A stretch of 37,617 bases of DNA from an uncultured Bacteroidales bacterium (GCA_900320365.1 ONSC01000006.1:23913-61529), one strand, 5' to 3'; shown: positions 16,408 to 25,567, numbered from the stretch's first letter. Made by a program: numbers and translations. The notes: generated from the sequence alone by a model not told the origin.

Positions 16408-17199
16408 ATGAAAGAAATAATGAGTATCTTTGGGGATATGTTTCTCATCGACACTCATTGCCATATCTCCGACGAGGCTTTCGCCGGAGATGAGGATGGA
16501 TACATCTCCAGAGCCATGGAGGCCGGAGTCGGCATCATGCTTCAGCCGGACGTGGACAGCAGGGACAGGAAGGCGATGTTCGATCTTGTGGACCGCCATC
16601 CTGGGGTCTTGTTCCCTATGCTCGGGCTTTACCCCGGCTCCGTTGACCAGGACTGGAGGAAAGAGATAGACCTCATGCTGGAATATTCAGAAAAGGATAT
16701 CGTGGCGATCGGTGAGATAGGGCTGGACTACTATTATGGGAAGGAGCATGCCAAAGAGCAGAAAGAAGCCCTCCACTGGCAGCTGGATTACGCCTCAGAG
16801 CGAGGGAAACCCGTGAATATCCATCTCAGGGACGCGATGGGAGACTTCCTCGAGATCCTCAGCGCTCACAAGGGCCTCAAGGGTAATATGCACGCTTACA
16901 GCGGCAGTTACGAGAGTTTCCTGGAGCTCCAGAAGTTGGGCGACTGGTACATTGGGGTCGGAGGTGTGGTGACTTTTAAGAACGCCTCCCTGGCCGAGGT
17001 GGTCAGAAAAGTCCCGCTTGAGAGGATTGTCCTCGAGACAGACGCCCCGTACCTCACTCCCGTCCCTTACCGCGGCAGGAGGAACGAGAGCTCCTACATT
17101 CCTTTCATCGCGGCCAAAGTCGCTGAGTTGAAAGGAATCCCGGTCGAAGAGGTGGCCGAGGTGACGACAACGAACGCCAGAAATCTATTCGGAATATGA
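16408..17199 (+). CDS. tatD: TatD family metal-dependent hydrolase
   Basis: 263 residues from the ATG one base after the dprA stop. An alternative ATG at 16438 (MFLIDTHCH) would match the usual TatD start more closely. The TIM-barrel metal motifs are present: DTHCHISD, GEIGLDYYYG, NIHLRDA, NMHAYSG and LETDAPYLTP. TatD enzymes are 3'-5' DNA exonucleases or hydrolases using divalent metals. The stop overlaps the ansA start (ATGA). The frame also runs further upstream inside dprA, but nothing supports a start there. Confidence 0.93.
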   Translation: MKEIMSIFGDMFLIDTHCHISDEAFAGDEDGYISRAMEAGVGIMLQPDVDSRDRKAMFDLVDRHPGVLFPMLGLYPGSVDQDWRKEIDLMLEYSEKDIVAIGEIGLDYYYGKEHAKEQKEALHWQLDYASERGKPVNIHLRDAMGDFLEILSAHKGLKGNMHAYSGSYESFLELQKLGDWYIGVGGVVTFKNASLAEVVRKVPLERIVLETDAPYLTPVPYRGRRNESSYIPFIAAKVAELKGIPVEEVAEVTTTNARNLFGI

Positions 17200-18233
17200 A
17201 AGGTTCCTCATCAATACTCCTGATCTACACCGGTGGCACCATCGGTATGCGCCAAGACCCTATCGACGGGACGCTGAAACCATTCGATTTCAGCCAGATC
17301 CTTGAAGAGGTCCCGGAGCTCGGGAAATTCGCCGTGCGGATTGACTCCCACACTTTCGACCCTCTTATCGACTCGTCCGACGTGGAGCCGTCGCTATGGC
17401 AATCTATCGCCAACCTGATAAAAGACAGATACGACGAATACGACGGTTTCGTGGTGCTCCACGGGACAGACACGATGGCGTATTCGGCCTCGGCTCTGAG
17501 TTTCATGCTGGAGAATCTCTCCAAGCCTGTGATATTCACCGGAAGCCAGCTTCCGATCGGAGTGCCTCGCACAGATGGCAAGGAGAACCTGATCTCGTCA
17601 GTGGAGATAGCCTCCGCGAAAGACAAGACAGGCCATCCCAGGGTGCCGGAAGTCAGTGTCCTCTTTGACTCGAGGCTCATGCGCGGAAACCGCTCCACGA
17701 AGATGAACTCGGAGAATTTCAACGCTTTCGCTTCCCCTAATCACCCTCTTCTCGCCGAGGCTGGAATAAACATCAGGTATAATGACAGTTTCATCCGCAG
17801 GCCGGATTCCTGGAATGTGCCGCTCCAGACAAGTGTATCGCTAGACACCAGGGTCTCAATCCTGAAGATCCACCCCGGAATCACTCCCCAAGTGGTCAGG
17901 AACATTCTCTGCGGATCAGAGACCAGAGCTGTCATACTAGAGACATACGGTTCAGGAAACGCCCCCTCAAAGGGGTGGTTCCTGAATATCGTAGCCGAGG
18001 CGTCAAAGATGGGTAAAATCCTGGTTAACGTCACACAGTGCCTCTCCGGCACCGTTAACATGGATCTCTACGCCACCGGGAAGGCCCTTGAAAACGAGGG
18101 AGTCGTGTCCGGACTTGACATCACGACAGAGGGCGCGCTGTCGAAGCTTTTCTATCTGATGGGCAAGAGCGGAGACAACGAATGGGTCAAGGCGAGACTG
18201 GGGGAGAATCTTAGGGGAGAAATTTCAAAGTAA
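17196..18233 (+). CDS. ansA: Type I (cytoplasmic) L-asparaginase
   Basis: 345 residues. It hydrolyses asparagine to aspartate and ammonia. The first catalytic Thr lies in YTGGTIGM near the N-terminus, and the second Thr is in the HGTDTMAYSASAL block, both diagnostic of bacterial asparaginases. The absence of a signal peptide and the C-terminal helix-rich region (residues about 210-340) fit the cytoplasmic type I form. The start overlaps the tatD stop by four bases, so translation is probably coupled. It is the last gene of the Nudix-queA-dprA-tatD-ansA series. No clear hairpin follows it, and the next gene starts 125 bp on in AT-rich DNA. Confidence 0.94.
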   Translation: MKGSSSILLIYTGGTIGMRQDPIDGTLKPFDFSQILEEVPELGKFAVRIDSHTFDPLIDSSDVEPSLWQSIANLIKDRYDEYDGFVVLHGTDTMAYSASALSFMLENLSKPVIFTGSQLPIGVPRTDGKENLISSVEIASAKDKTGHPRVPEVSVLFDSRLMRGNRSTKMNSENFNAFASPNHPLLAEAGINIRYNDSFIRRPDSWNVPLQTSVSLDTRVSILKIHPGITPQVVRNILCGSETRAVILETYGSGNAPSKGWFLNIVAEASKMGKILVNVTQCLSGTVNMDLYATGKALENEGVVSGLDITTEGALSKLFYLMGKSGDNEWVKARLGENLRGEISK

Positions 18234-18357
18234 CTCTTGCCTTTTGAAAATAAATTAGTAAATTGCAACGGTTTTTTGTGAGGTTTTTTGTCCAGGAAAT
18301 CAAGAAGAAAGATATAACTATTTAATACTTTATTAATTAAAACACACGAAAACGGTT

Positions 18358-19134
18358 ATGAAAAAGTTTTTCATGTTCTTGGCTGTAGCAGGTGCTCTCA
18401 CCTTCTGCGCCAGCGTCGCGTCCGCTCAGGATCAGACCGCCCCTACCGAGCAGGCCACCCAGCTCACCGCTGAGGACCTCCTCAAGGGTACTGGTGAGGA
18501 TGTTCCTTTCCACCAGCAGATCAAGTCCTACTTCATCCAGGGAGGTCCCGCCTTCATGTCCGCGATCATCCTCTGCTTGATCCTCGGTCTTGCTCTCGCT
18601 ATCGAGAGGATCCTTTATCTGTCGTTCGCGAAGACTAACACCAAGAAGCTCATCAAGAAGGTCGAGGACGCTCTCGCCGAGGGTGGTGTCGAGAAGGCTA
18701 AGGATGTCTGCCGTGACACCAAGGGCCCCGTCGCCAGCATCTTCTATGACGGTCTGCTTCACTATGACGAGGGTCTTGATGTTGTTGAGAAGAGGATCGC
18801 CTCCGCCGGTGGCGTCCAGATGAGCCTTATGGAGAACAACCTCTCCTGGATCTCCCTCTTCATCGCCATCGCTCCTTCACTCGGATTCTTGGGAACTGTT
18901 ATCGGTATGGTCAAGGCTTTCGACGCCATCGAGGCCGCCGGAGACATCTCCCCGAACATCGTCGCTGGAGGTATGAAGGTCGCCCTTATCACCACCGTCG
19001 GCGGTCTTATCGTCGCTATGATTCTCCAGGTTTTCTACAACTATATTCTTTCCAGGATTGATGCTCTCTCCATCGACATGGAGGAGGCTTCGATCAACCT
19101 CGTCGACGCCCTCGCGAAGAACGAGAAGAAATAA
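18358..19134 (+). CDS. exbB: MotA/TolQ/ExbB proton channel family protein
   Basis: 258 residues. An N-terminal signal (1-23) is followed by a short linker and three membrane helices at about 60-85, 155-180 and 200-225. The conserved SLGFLGTVIGMV motif marks the last part of the core. ExbB/TolQ proteins form the proton-driven motor in the inner membrane that powers TonB-dependent outer-membrane uptake. With the two ExbD-type genes downstream this gene makes a complete motor set. Codon use is strongly biased and uniform, suggesting high expression. Upstream DNA (18234-18357) is AT-rich; TAAATTGC near 18260 is an imperfect -7 box. Confidence 0.92.
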   Translation: MKKFFMFLAVAGALTFCASVASAQDQTAPTEQATQLTAEDLLKGTGEDVPFHQQIKSYFIQGGPAFMSAIILCLILGLALAIERILYLSFAKTNTKKLIKKVEDALAEGGVEKAKDVCRDTKGPVASIFYDGLLHYDEGLDVVEKRIASAGGVQMSLMENNLSWISLFIAIAPSLGFLGTVIGMVKAFDAIEAAGDISPNIVAGGMKVALITTVGGLIVAMILQVFYNYILSRIDALSIDMEEASINLVDALAKNEKK

Positions 19135-19172
19135 TCATAATTAGTTGTAACAACCTTTAGAGTCTTATTGAA

Positions 19173-19592
19173 ATGAAGAATATTTCCAAATTAATCGGCT
19201 GGGTGCTGGGAATAGTTGGCATCGTGCTGGGAATTTGGTGTCTCGCCAAGGGTGAGGCGTCAAATGAAGGCCCTGTCAACCTCCTCCTCAGGTACAGCTA
19301 CTTCCTGCTCATAGCGGCGGTAGTTATCCTGTTGGGGCTCGCCATCATCCAGACCGCCAAGAACAATCCCAAGGGGCTTCTCAAAGCCCTGTGCGTGATT
19401 GTCGGAATAGCGGCGCTCGTGGCGGTCGCCTACGCGCTCGCTTCCGGCGACCCTATCGTCAGCCTCAAGAGCCAGCCTAGCGCTTCCACTCTGAAGTTGA
19501 CCGACACCATCATGGTTCTGGTGTACATCCTCGGAGGAGCGGCTATCCTCTCCATCATTTTCGGTGTAATCAGAAACGCTATCAACAAATAA
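19173..19592 (+). CDS. Small membrane protein of the ExbB-ExbD operon
   Basis: 139 residues. Four hydrophobic segments are visible at about 5-25, 38-60, 70-92 and 108-132. The N-terminal pair encloses a short polar loop with GEASNEGPVNLLLRYSY. I do not recognise a named family. Proteins of this type commonly sit between exbB and exbD in Bacteroidetes, and position plus tight spacing (38 bp after exbB, 9 bp before exbD) suggest a structural or assembly part of the motor complex in the inner membrane. That role is inference. Confidence 0.75.
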   Translation: MKNISKLIGWVLGIVGIVLGIWCLAKGEASNEGPVNLLLRYSYFLLIAAVVILLGLAIIQTAKNNPKGLLKALCVIVGIAALVAVAYALASGDPIVSLKSQPSASTLKLTDTIMVLVYILGGAAILSIIFGVIRNAINK

Positions 19593-19601
19593 TTTTCGGC
19601 T

Positions 19602-20180
19602 ATGGCTAAAAAGAAAACTCCGGGTCTGAACACCCAATCAACAGCCGACATCGCTTTCCTTCTGTTGTGCTACTTCCTTATGGTTTCCACCATGGACCAG
19701 CAGTCCGGTCTTGTGCGCCGTCTGCCCCAGATGCCGGATCCGAAGCAGAAGCAAGAGGACACGAAGGTCAACAAGCGTAATATCATCATCGTGAAGATCA
19801 ACTCTTCCGACAGGCTGTTCGCAGGTGACCAGCTCATGGATGTTAGCCAGCTCAAGGACAAGATCAAGGAGTTCATGACGAACCCCAACGACGATCCCAA
19901 CCTCCCGGAAAGGGAGCCTAAGAACATCGAGGGATTCGGTGAATATCCGGTCACCAAAGGAGTCATATCCCTCCAGAATGACCGTGGAACCAGTTATCAG
20001 GCCTACATCGCCGTTCAGAACGAGCTCGTGAAGGCCATTAACGAGATCCGCGACGATTTCTGCCGCCAGAACTTCGGCAGGGTTTACAGCCTTGTCACAG
20101 AGGACCAGCAGAAGATCGCCAGGGAAGCCATTCCACAGAACATTTCGGAGGCTGAGCCTAAGGATGTGACCAAAAAGTAA
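19602..20180 (+). CDS. exbD: ExbD/TolR family biopolymer transport protein (first copy)
   Basis: 192 residues. The layout is a short cytoplasmic N-terminus (MAKKKTPGLNTQSTADIAF), one membrane helix at about 16-36 and a periplasmic domain to the end. The polar residue needed for proton movement in this family is the Asp in ADIAFLLL. It pairs with ExbB in the inner membrane. The periplasmic region has a longer insertion than standard ExbD (about residues 85-115, with FMTNPNDDPNLPEREP). A second ExbD-type gene follows 17 bp later; two non-identical ExbD proteins per operon are common in Bacteroidetes. Confidence 0.9.
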   Translation: MAKKKTPGLNTQSTADIAFLLLCYFLMVSTMDQQSGLVRRLPQMPDPKQKQEDTKVNKRNIIIVKINSSDRLFAGDQLMDVSQLKDKIKEFMTNPNDDPNLPEREPKNIEGFGEYPVTKGVISLQNDRGTSYQAYIAVQNELVKAINEIRDDFCRQNFGRVYSLVTEDQQKIAREAIPQNISEAEPKDVTKK

Positions 20181-20197
20181 TTCAGGAGGACCAACAC

Positions 20198-20659
20198 ATG
20201 CCTATTTTCAAAAGAAGCGGTAAAAAAGACATGCCTGAGCTTGGAACAAGCTCCGACATCGTGTTCATGTTCCTGTTCTTCTTCATGGTGACAACGCAGA
20301 TGCGTTCGAGTGAGGTCAAGGTCAAGGTTCATCTTCCTGAGGCTACCGAGGTCGCGAAACTTGAGAGGAAAGACCTGGCTTCCTACATTTACATCGGCTC
20401 CCCTACCGCCCAGTATCAGGGCCAGTACGGAACCGAGGCTAGGATCCAGCTCAACGATTCCTTCAAGACCACCAACGACATCCGTGACTTCATCGCCGCC
20501 GAGCGCGACGCTATGAGCGAGGCCGACAGACAGTTGATGCAGGTCGACATTAAAGCTGACGAAGATGTCAGGATGGGTATTGTGACGGACGTGAAGCAGG
20601 AGCTAAGGCGCTGCTCCGCCCTTAAGATCATGTACGCTGCCCGTAAGAAAGGACAGTAA
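20198..20659 (+). CDS. exbD: ExbD/TolR family biopolymer transport protein (second copy)
   Basis: 153 residues. The N-terminal cytoplasmic stretch (to about residue 20) is followed by the membrane helix SSDIVFMFLFFFMVTTQM carrying the family Asp, then a periplasmic domain that ends near KIMYAARKKGQ. It is more compact than the first copy. The sequence AGGAGG, a rare good Shine-Dalgarno-like match, appears shortly before its start (TTCAGGAGGACC). It is the last gene of the motor operon and is followed by a strong terminator. Confidence 0.9.
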   Translation: MPIFKRSGKKDMPELGTSSDIVFMFLFFFMVTTQMRSSEVKVKVHLPEATEVAKLERKDLASYIYIGSPTAQYQGQYGTEARIQLNDSFKTTNDIRDFIAAERDAMSEADRQLMQVDIKADEDVRMGIVTDVKQELRRCSALKIMYAARKKGQ

Positions 20660-20682
20660 CCCGTCAAGACAAATCGCACATA

Positions 20683-20721
20683 AAAAGGAGGCTGGCTTTA
20701 AAGAAAGTCAGCCTCTTTTTT
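20683..20721 (+). terminator. Intrinsic terminator of the exbB-exbD operon
   Basis: Stem 20688-20699 with 20704-20715 (GAGGCTGGCTTT / AAAGTCAGCCTC, one G:T pair) and a 4-base loop, flanked by an A-run and a T-run. Confidence 0.85.
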
Positions 20722-20723
20722 GT

Positions 20724-20731
20724 TATATTTG
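20724..20731 (+). promoter_or_regulatory. Bacteroidetes-type -7 box before the TPR regulator
   Basis: TATATTTG, an exact TAnnTTTG match, 21 bp before the ATG. It directly follows the operon terminator, so the -33 region would overlap the hairpin; no good TTTG was seen at the expected distance. Confidence 0.6.
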
Positions 20732-20751
20732 TATAAGCAACCAATTTAATC

Positions 20752-22428
20752 ATGCCAAAGGGAATCATCAGATTTTTGATAACAGGGATGACTCTATTCT
20801 GCGGATTAATCCTCTGTGTATCCTGTGGCAAGGACTTATCACAAAAGCGGTTTTCGGACATCGAGTCCATCCTCGACAGCCGTCCCGACAGCGCCCTCAT
20901 CTTGCTGAGGCAGGTGGACACGACAGCGCTGAGAGGCAGGGCGGCCAAGGCCAGTTTCGCACTGCTCCACGCCGCGGCCCTTGACAAGGACTACATCGAC
21001 ACGGCCGACACGCGTGTCGTACAGCCAGCCGTGGACTGGTACGATCGCCACGGCACCCCCGAGCAGCGCCTCAAGGCGTGGATGTATTTAGGGATCGAGG
21101 AATTTAATGGCGGTATTTATAACCAGGCCATAGTCTCCTTTATCCGGGCAATGGAACAATCTTCTGGGATAAGAGACGGGAACCTCTTGGGAATCCTTTT
21201 CTCCAGAATGGCCGAAACATACATCAGAACCCAGGATTATAACATGGCTGACGTTTATATCGACAACGCCATAAAAAGCTTTCAAGAGTGCGGGAGAAAG
21301 GATCAAGAGAACAAGGAGATTGTCATTAAAGCGACAAATTTGATCAATCTCCAAGAATGGGAAAAGGGGGACTCTCTCTTTAATGTTCTAATAAATGATA
21401 CCACTTTCACAGTCATTCAAAAAGGGAAAATAGAGGCTCTATATGCCATAGCAATTCTATCATCCCCTAATAAGGAAGACTCCTGGGCATATCCGCATAT
21501 GTCCCAGGCCTTATCGCTCAACGGCCGACTGGATAATGTGGATCAGTATTGCGCTTATGCGTATTTGTTATCATTATCCGGGAAGCACGAGGAATCAGAT
21601 TCGGTATTAAAACAATGCTTAGACTCCAAGGCTAATAATCGTTACTCATATTATTACTGGAAGCACAGAATCCAACAGAGCAGAGGTGATTATGAGGGAG
21701 CTTATCGATCTTTATGGCTGGCTAAACAAACTTATGACTCACTTTATGCAGCTAATTTGGCCAGATCTGCAGCTAACGCACAGAGAGCATACATGGAGAC
21801 CAAAGCAATTGAGACCGAGCTACAGGACCAAAGACAACGCGGTATAATTCTTCTGATTATTCTGTTTTCAACAATAATGATATTTCTGATATCTGTGGCT
21901 GTTATTAGAGAGAGGAGGCGCCACATTGAAGATCAGGGAAGAATGTCTTTGATTATTGATTCGTTGAAGATGCAACTCAGCGAGGCGCAGGTAGAGAACA
22001 CACTGCTTGACAAGAAGAAAGCAAAGGCAAGATTCTCATATTTGTCGGACATATTTGAAGATATGTACCATCTCACGGAGGGAGGGAAGGAACCATCTCA
22101 AGAGAAGTTGTATCAGATGATCAACGAGCAGGTTAATATAGTCGGGAGGGACAGTGCGGCGAGAGATAAATTCGAGAAAGCCCTGGACAAGGAAACCGGC
22201 GGGATAATGAGCAGGTTCTCTCGTGATTTCCCCGGGTTGACTGAACAAGAAAGCAGGCTTGCGAGTTATGTGTTCGCCGGATTTGATAACACGACCATAA
22301 TGCTGCTAATGGGGACATCAACCCTTGAGCACGCAAGAGTCAAGAAAAACAGGCTGAAAAAGAAAATAGCGGAATCGGCGGTTGAGGCGAAAGACACCTA
22401 TCTTATCTATTTCGACACACTCAAATAA
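20752..22428 (+). CDS. Membrane-anchored TPR sensor/regulator with LuxR-like C-terminal helix-turn-helix
   Basis: 558 residues. An N-terminal hydrophobic signal ends in CVSC (lipoprotein-like, though Cys at -3 is unusual). The periplasmic TPR-rich region spans about 30-350, followed by a membrane helix at about 361-383 and a cytoplasmic coiled coil at about 385-435. The C-terminal stretch has the pattern of a LuxR-type HTH (LTEQESRLASYVFAG, then TIMLLMGTSTLEHARVKK). This layout is typical of a multi-copy Bacteroidetes regulator type, which senses outside the membrane and binds DNA or a partner inside. DNA encoding the first 110 residues is clearly GC-richer than the rest, a sharp mosaic break near 21090. 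Its target may be the lipoprotein downstream, but that is a guess. Confidence 0.75.
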   Translation: MPKGIIRFLITGMTLFCGLILCVSCGKDLSQKRFSDIESILDSRPDSALILLRQVDTTALRGRAAKASFALLHAAALDKDYIDTADTRVVQPAVDWYDRHGTPEQRLKAWMYLGIEEFNGGIYNQAIVSFIRAMEQSSGIRDGNLLGILFSRMAETYIRTQDYNMADVYIDNAIKSFQECGRKDQENKEIVIKATNLINLQEWEKGDSLFNVLINDTTFTVIQKGKIEALYAIAILSSPNKEDSWAYPHMSQALSLNGRLDNVDQYCAYAYLLSLSGKHEESDSVLKQCLDSKANNRYSYYYWKHRIQQSRGDYEGAYRSLWLAKQTYDSLYAANLARSAANAQRAYMETKAIETELQDQRQRGIILLIILFSTIMIFLISVAVIRERRRHIEDQGRMSLIIDSLKMQLSEAQVENTLLDKKKAKARFSYLSDIFEDMYHLTEGGKEPSQEKLYQMINEQVNIVGRDSAARDKFEKALDKETGGIMSRFSRDFPGLTEQESRLASYVFAGFDNTTIMLLMGTSTLEHARVKKNRLKKKIAESAVEAKDTYLIYFDTLK

Positions 22429-22508
22429 GCGTAACGGTACGGTGTGGTTTTGCCCAACGAAACTTATTTATAATAAGCGAGTTACGAGAGAAGTCGCATC
22501 CGCTGGGA

Positions 22509-22547
22509 TATAAAAGCGTAACAAAGGGCTTTTGTTACGCTTTTATA
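22509..22547. terminator. Perfect 17-bp hairpin in an AT-rich gap, probable bidirectional terminator
   Basis: Bases 22509-22525 are the exact reverse complement of 22531-22547, around the loop GGGCT. The stem contains AAAAGCGTAACAAA. The motif TAAGCGTAAC also occurs at 22426-22435, right at the regulator stop. The remaining gap (to 22719) is AT-rich; no consensus promoter was found in it. Confidence 0.6.
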
Positions 22548-22719
22548 CGCTTAATTATCGCTATGAAAAAACTATCTTAGCCACAGTAAACTTATGGAAT
22601 TATGAGCAATTTTCACACTTATTTACAATCTTCTCGTCTTTTTCGATGATTACGATGCAAGATTTATAAATAAATTGGATTTAGATAGTAGGTTGTAGGT
22701 TCAAAAAAAAACGCTAATT

Positions 22720-23385
22720 ATGAAAAAGTATTTTGTTTTATTCGCCACTATGGCCATCTTCATGACTTCATGCAACCTTGTTGAAGACATATTCGACTGG
22801 TCGAATGACAAAGAAGATAAGGAGTTCTCTTCAGACATCTGGACATCTGCCCAGCGGAATGTTGTCACGGCCGAGTTAAGTGAGTGGGGGGTTGAGACAG
22901 TGACACTTCCTGAGACAGGTGAGGTAGCGATACTCCCTGATTACGATAAAGGAACAGCATCTCTGTTGTTCAAGTCTTTCAAAATAGTGGATCCGGAGGA
23001 GAAGCCTGACGACTGGAGTTTTGAGAAGGGACCAACATGGATACATAAGGGTTTATATGTGTGTATGTGCATAGACAATGTCCCTTTCAAGGTGTCCGAT
23101 GACGGGATAATCCATTTCAGCAAGAAAACACGCAGTGGAACTCTGTCCTATGGAGACATGACCTGTGATACTGTTGACTTATATTTTAAGCAAAAGGATT
23201 GCAAATTCTCAATCTCCGGGGAAATGACCCAGGAGGGAGTTAAGGGTGGTTTCCGTTACGATGTTCCCATGAAGGGAAATCTCAGTATTAAGATTATCAC
23301 CCCGGACGGGGAATACCTTCTCATTGGCTATACCGAGCTTGAGACCAGTAGCACAGACGAACGATTTCTTGATTGGTTCCGTTAG
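22720..23385 (+). CDS. Lipoprotein of unknown function
   Basis: 221 residues. The signal MKKYFVLFATMAIFMTSC ends in a lipobox with C18, so the mature protein is probably an envelope lipoprotein. The rest is acidic and beta-rich with alternating hydrophobic residues and no membrane helix. Paired Cys occur at about 112 and 146. I do not recognise the family. The gene lies in an AT-rich patch downstream of the TPR regulator, separated by a 17-bp hairpin, so it is probably transcribed on its own. A clean terminator follows 20 bp after the stop. Confidence 0.7.
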   Translation: MKKYFVLFATMAIFMTSCNLVEDIFDWSNDKEDKEFSSDIWTSAQRNVVTAELSEWGVETVTLPETGEVAILPDYDKGTASLLFKSFKIVDPEEKPDDWSFEKGPTWIHKGLYVCMCIDNVPFKVSDDGIIHFSKKTRSGTLSYGDMTCDTVDLYFKQKDCKFSISGEMTQEGVKGGFRYDVPMKGNLSIKIITPDGEYLLIGYTELETSSTDERFLDWFR

Positions 23386-23405
23386 TGGATATTATTCATA
23401 AAAGG

Positions 23406-23440
23406 CCCGCCATCGCTTTCAATAAACGATGGCGGGTTTA
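23406..23440 (+). terminator. Intrinsic terminator after the lipoprotein gene
   Basis: A perfect 10-bp stem CCCGCCATCG / CGATGGCGGG (23406-23415 and 23427-23436) with an 11-base loop is followed by T-rich sequence. Confidence 0.85.
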
Positions 23441-23475
23441 TTTGTGTGACGAAAGATAATTTCTTAGTATATTTG
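23441..23475 (+). promoter_or_regulatory. Promoter for asnS (TTTG ... TATATTTG)
   Basis: TTTG at 23441-23444 is followed after 23 bp by TATATTTG at 23468-23475, an exact -7 consensus. Transcription would begin near 23482, which excludes a GTG start at 23475 and favours the ATG at 23493 or 23502. Confidence 0.6.
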
Positions 23476-23492
23476 TGGGATTATGTAAAGTA

Positions 23493-24917
23493 ATGAACGA
23501 AATGAGCGTTATCACAAGAAAAAAGGTGAAGGAGCTGCTGTTGGCGGCGCCAGGACAAGAGGTGCTTGCCAAAGGCTGGGTAAGGACAAAGAGAGGAAAC
23601 AAACAGATCAAGTTCATCGCCCTCAATGATGGCTCGACTGTCAATAATATCCAAGTCGTGGCGGATATGGCCAATTTTGACGAGAGTCTTATCACCAAAG
23701 TCACGACCGGAGCCAGCCTCGCGGTGAAAGGCGTCCTGGTGGAGTCTGTCGGCAGTGGACAGGCGGTGGAGATCCAGGCCAAAGAGATAGAGGTTCTCGG
23801 AGAGTGCGACCCGATGAGATATCCCCTCCAGAAGAAGGACACCTCCCTTGAATATCTCCGCACTGTGGCTCACATGCGTCCCAGGACCAATACTTTCGGA
23901 GCGATTCTGAGGATTCGTCACGCCATGGCCTTCGCTATTCATAAGTTCTTCAATGATAAGGGTTTCGTATATCTCAATACTCCCCTGATCACCGAGTCTG
24001 ACGCGGAGGGAGCTGGAGACATGTTCCAGGTCACTACGCTCAACCTTGAGAACGTCCCGAAGAAGGATAATGGGAAAGTTGACTTCAGCAAGGACTTCTT
24101 CGGAAAGAAGACCAGCCTGACTGTGAGCGGCCAGTTGGAAGGTGAGCTTGGAGCCACAGCCGTTGGCGAGATCTACACATTCGGCCCCACTTTCAGGGCG
24201 GAGAACTCCAATACACCGAGACATTTGGCCGAGTTCTGGATGATTGAGCCCGAGATGGCCTTCTACGACATCAATGACAACATGGTCCTCGCCGAGGAGT
24301 TTGTCAAGTACCTTGTCCAGTACGCCCTTGACAACTGCATGGACGACCTGACTTTCCTCAACAACAAATACGACGACGGTCTGATCGAGAGACTCCGTAG
24401 TGTCCTGGGCATCGAGTTCCAGAGGCTGACCTATACAGACGCCGTGGCCATCCTTGAGGAGGCCGTGAAGAACGGAACACAGTTCGAGTTCCCGGTCAGT
24501 TGGGGGACAGACTTCCAGAGCGAGCACGAGAGGTACCTGGTGGAGAAGCATTTCGGGAAACCAGTGATTCTCACCGACTTCCCTATGGCCATAAAAGCCT
24601 TCTACATGAAACAGAATGAAGGCTGCGCTCCCGGCAGGGAGACAGTCAGGGGAATGGATGTCCTCTTCCCTAAGATTGGCGAGATAATTGGAGGATCGGA
24701 GAGAGAGGCTTCTCTCGAGAAACTTGAGAGGAGGATAACTGAGCTTGGAATGAGCAGAAAGAACCTTGAATGGTACATTGACACACGCCGATTCGGGACA
24801 GTTCCCCACAGTGGGTTCGGTCTCGGTTTCGAGAGACTTCTCCTCTTCGTCACTGGAATGTCCAACATCCGTGACGTTATTCCTTTCCCGAGGACTCCCA
24901 AAAACGCTGAATTCTAA
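23493..24917 (+). CDS. asnS: Asparaginyl-tRNA synthetase
   Basis: 474 residues from the ATG at 23493; the ATG at 23502 is equally possible. It charges tRNA-Asn with asparagine. An N-terminal OB-fold anticodon-binding domain ([19 protein letters not shown], about 20-115) is followed by a class II catalytic core. Motif 2 is in [20 protein letters not shown], and motif 3 is [20 protein letters not shown] near the C-terminus. Length and motifs are normal. Eleven bases separate it from udk. The promoter at 23441-23475 supports the shortened start. Confidence 0.96.
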   Translation: MNEMSVITRKKVKELLLAAPGQEVLAKGWVRTKRGNKQIKFIALNDGSTVNNIQVVADMANFDESLITKVTTGASLAVKGVLVESVGSGQAVEIQAKEIEVLGECDPMRYPLQKKDTSLEYLRTVAHMRPRTNTFGAILRIRHAMAFAIHKFFNDKGFVYLNTPLITESDAEGAGDMFQVTTLNLENVPKKDNGKVDFSKDFFGKKTSLTVSGQLEGELGATAVGEIYTFGPTFRAENSNTPRHLAEFWMIEPEMAFYDINDNMVLAEEFVKYLVQYALDNCMDDLTFLNNKYDDGLIERLRSVLGIEFQRLTYTDAVAILEEAVKNGTQFEFPVSWGTDFQSEHERYLVEKHFGKPVILTDFPMAIKAFYMKQNEGCAPGRETVRGMDVLFPKIGEIIGGSEREASLEKLERRITELGMSRKNLEWYIDTRRFGTVPHSGFGLGFERLLLFVTGMSNIRDVIPFPRTPKNAEF

Positions 24918-24928
24918 TAATCCACGAT

Positions 24929-25561
24929 ATGTTAGTCATAGGAATCGCCGGTGGTTCCGGCTCAGGAAAAACCACAGTGGTCAACGCGATCACAAGCAGG
25001 CTCAAGGAAAAGGTCGTGACCATTCCGCAGGACTCTTATTACAAGGATTCCAGCCATCTTCCGATGGAGGAGAGGCAGCAGATCAACTTCGACCATCCGG
25101 ACGCCATCGACTTCAAGCTTCTTTGCCAGCAACTCGCTGAGCTAAAGGCAGGCAAAACCATCGAGCAGCCGGTATATTCCTATATCACATGCTCCCGTTC
25201 AAAGACGGAGACCGTGAGAGTCGCTCCCGCTGACGTGATCATCATTGAGGGCATCCTCATTTTCTCATGCAAGGAGCTCCGTGACCAGATGGACATCAAG
25301 ATCTTTGTCGACGCCGACGATGATGACCGCCTGATGAGGGTCATGGCCAGGGATATCCTTGAGAGGGGCAAGACTGTGGAGACAGTTATCGAGCGTTACA
25401 CCAAGACCGTGAAGCCGATGTACCTCCAGTTCATCGAGCCCAGCAAGAGGTACGCCGACATAATCATCCCCCAGGGAGGCCATAACCAGGTCGCCATTAA
25501 CATGATCTCAGCCACGGTTGAGAAGTCGTTGAGGGAGAAGAAGAAAGAAGAGGGGAAATAG
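24929..25561 (+). CDS. udk: Uridine kinase
   Basis: 210 residues. It phosphorylates uridine and cytidine to UMP and CMP in pyrimidine salvage. The Walker A motif GGSGSGKTT lies at residues 8-16. DSYYKD, the NFDHPDAIDF block, the SYITCSRS substrate segment and the IIEGILIF strand match the family closely. It ends 6 bp before the TonB-like gene. Pyrimidine genes (pyrE, udk, dCMP deaminase, cmk) are scattered over this window but not in one unit. Confidence 0.95.
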   Translation: MLVIGIAGGSGSGKTTVVNAITSRLKEKVVTIPQDSYYKDSSHLPMEERQQINFDHPDAIDFKLLCQQLAELKAGKTIEQPVYSYITCSRSKTETVRVAPADVIIIEGILIFSCKELRDQMDIKIFVDADDDDRLMRVMARDILERGKTVETVIERYTKTVKPMYLQFIEPSKRYADIIIPQGGHNQVAINMISATVEKSLREKKKEEGK

Positions 25562-25567
25562 GGCATC

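Noticed and set aside
22440..22710. Possible tRNA or small RNA in the AT-rich gap
   Set aside because: No cloverleaf or conserved tRNA bases found; only the 17-bp hairpin is supported.
23481..24809. 442-codon open frame antisense to asnS
   Set aside because: Same reason: asnS carries full class II motifs and the reverse frame shows no domain or signal.
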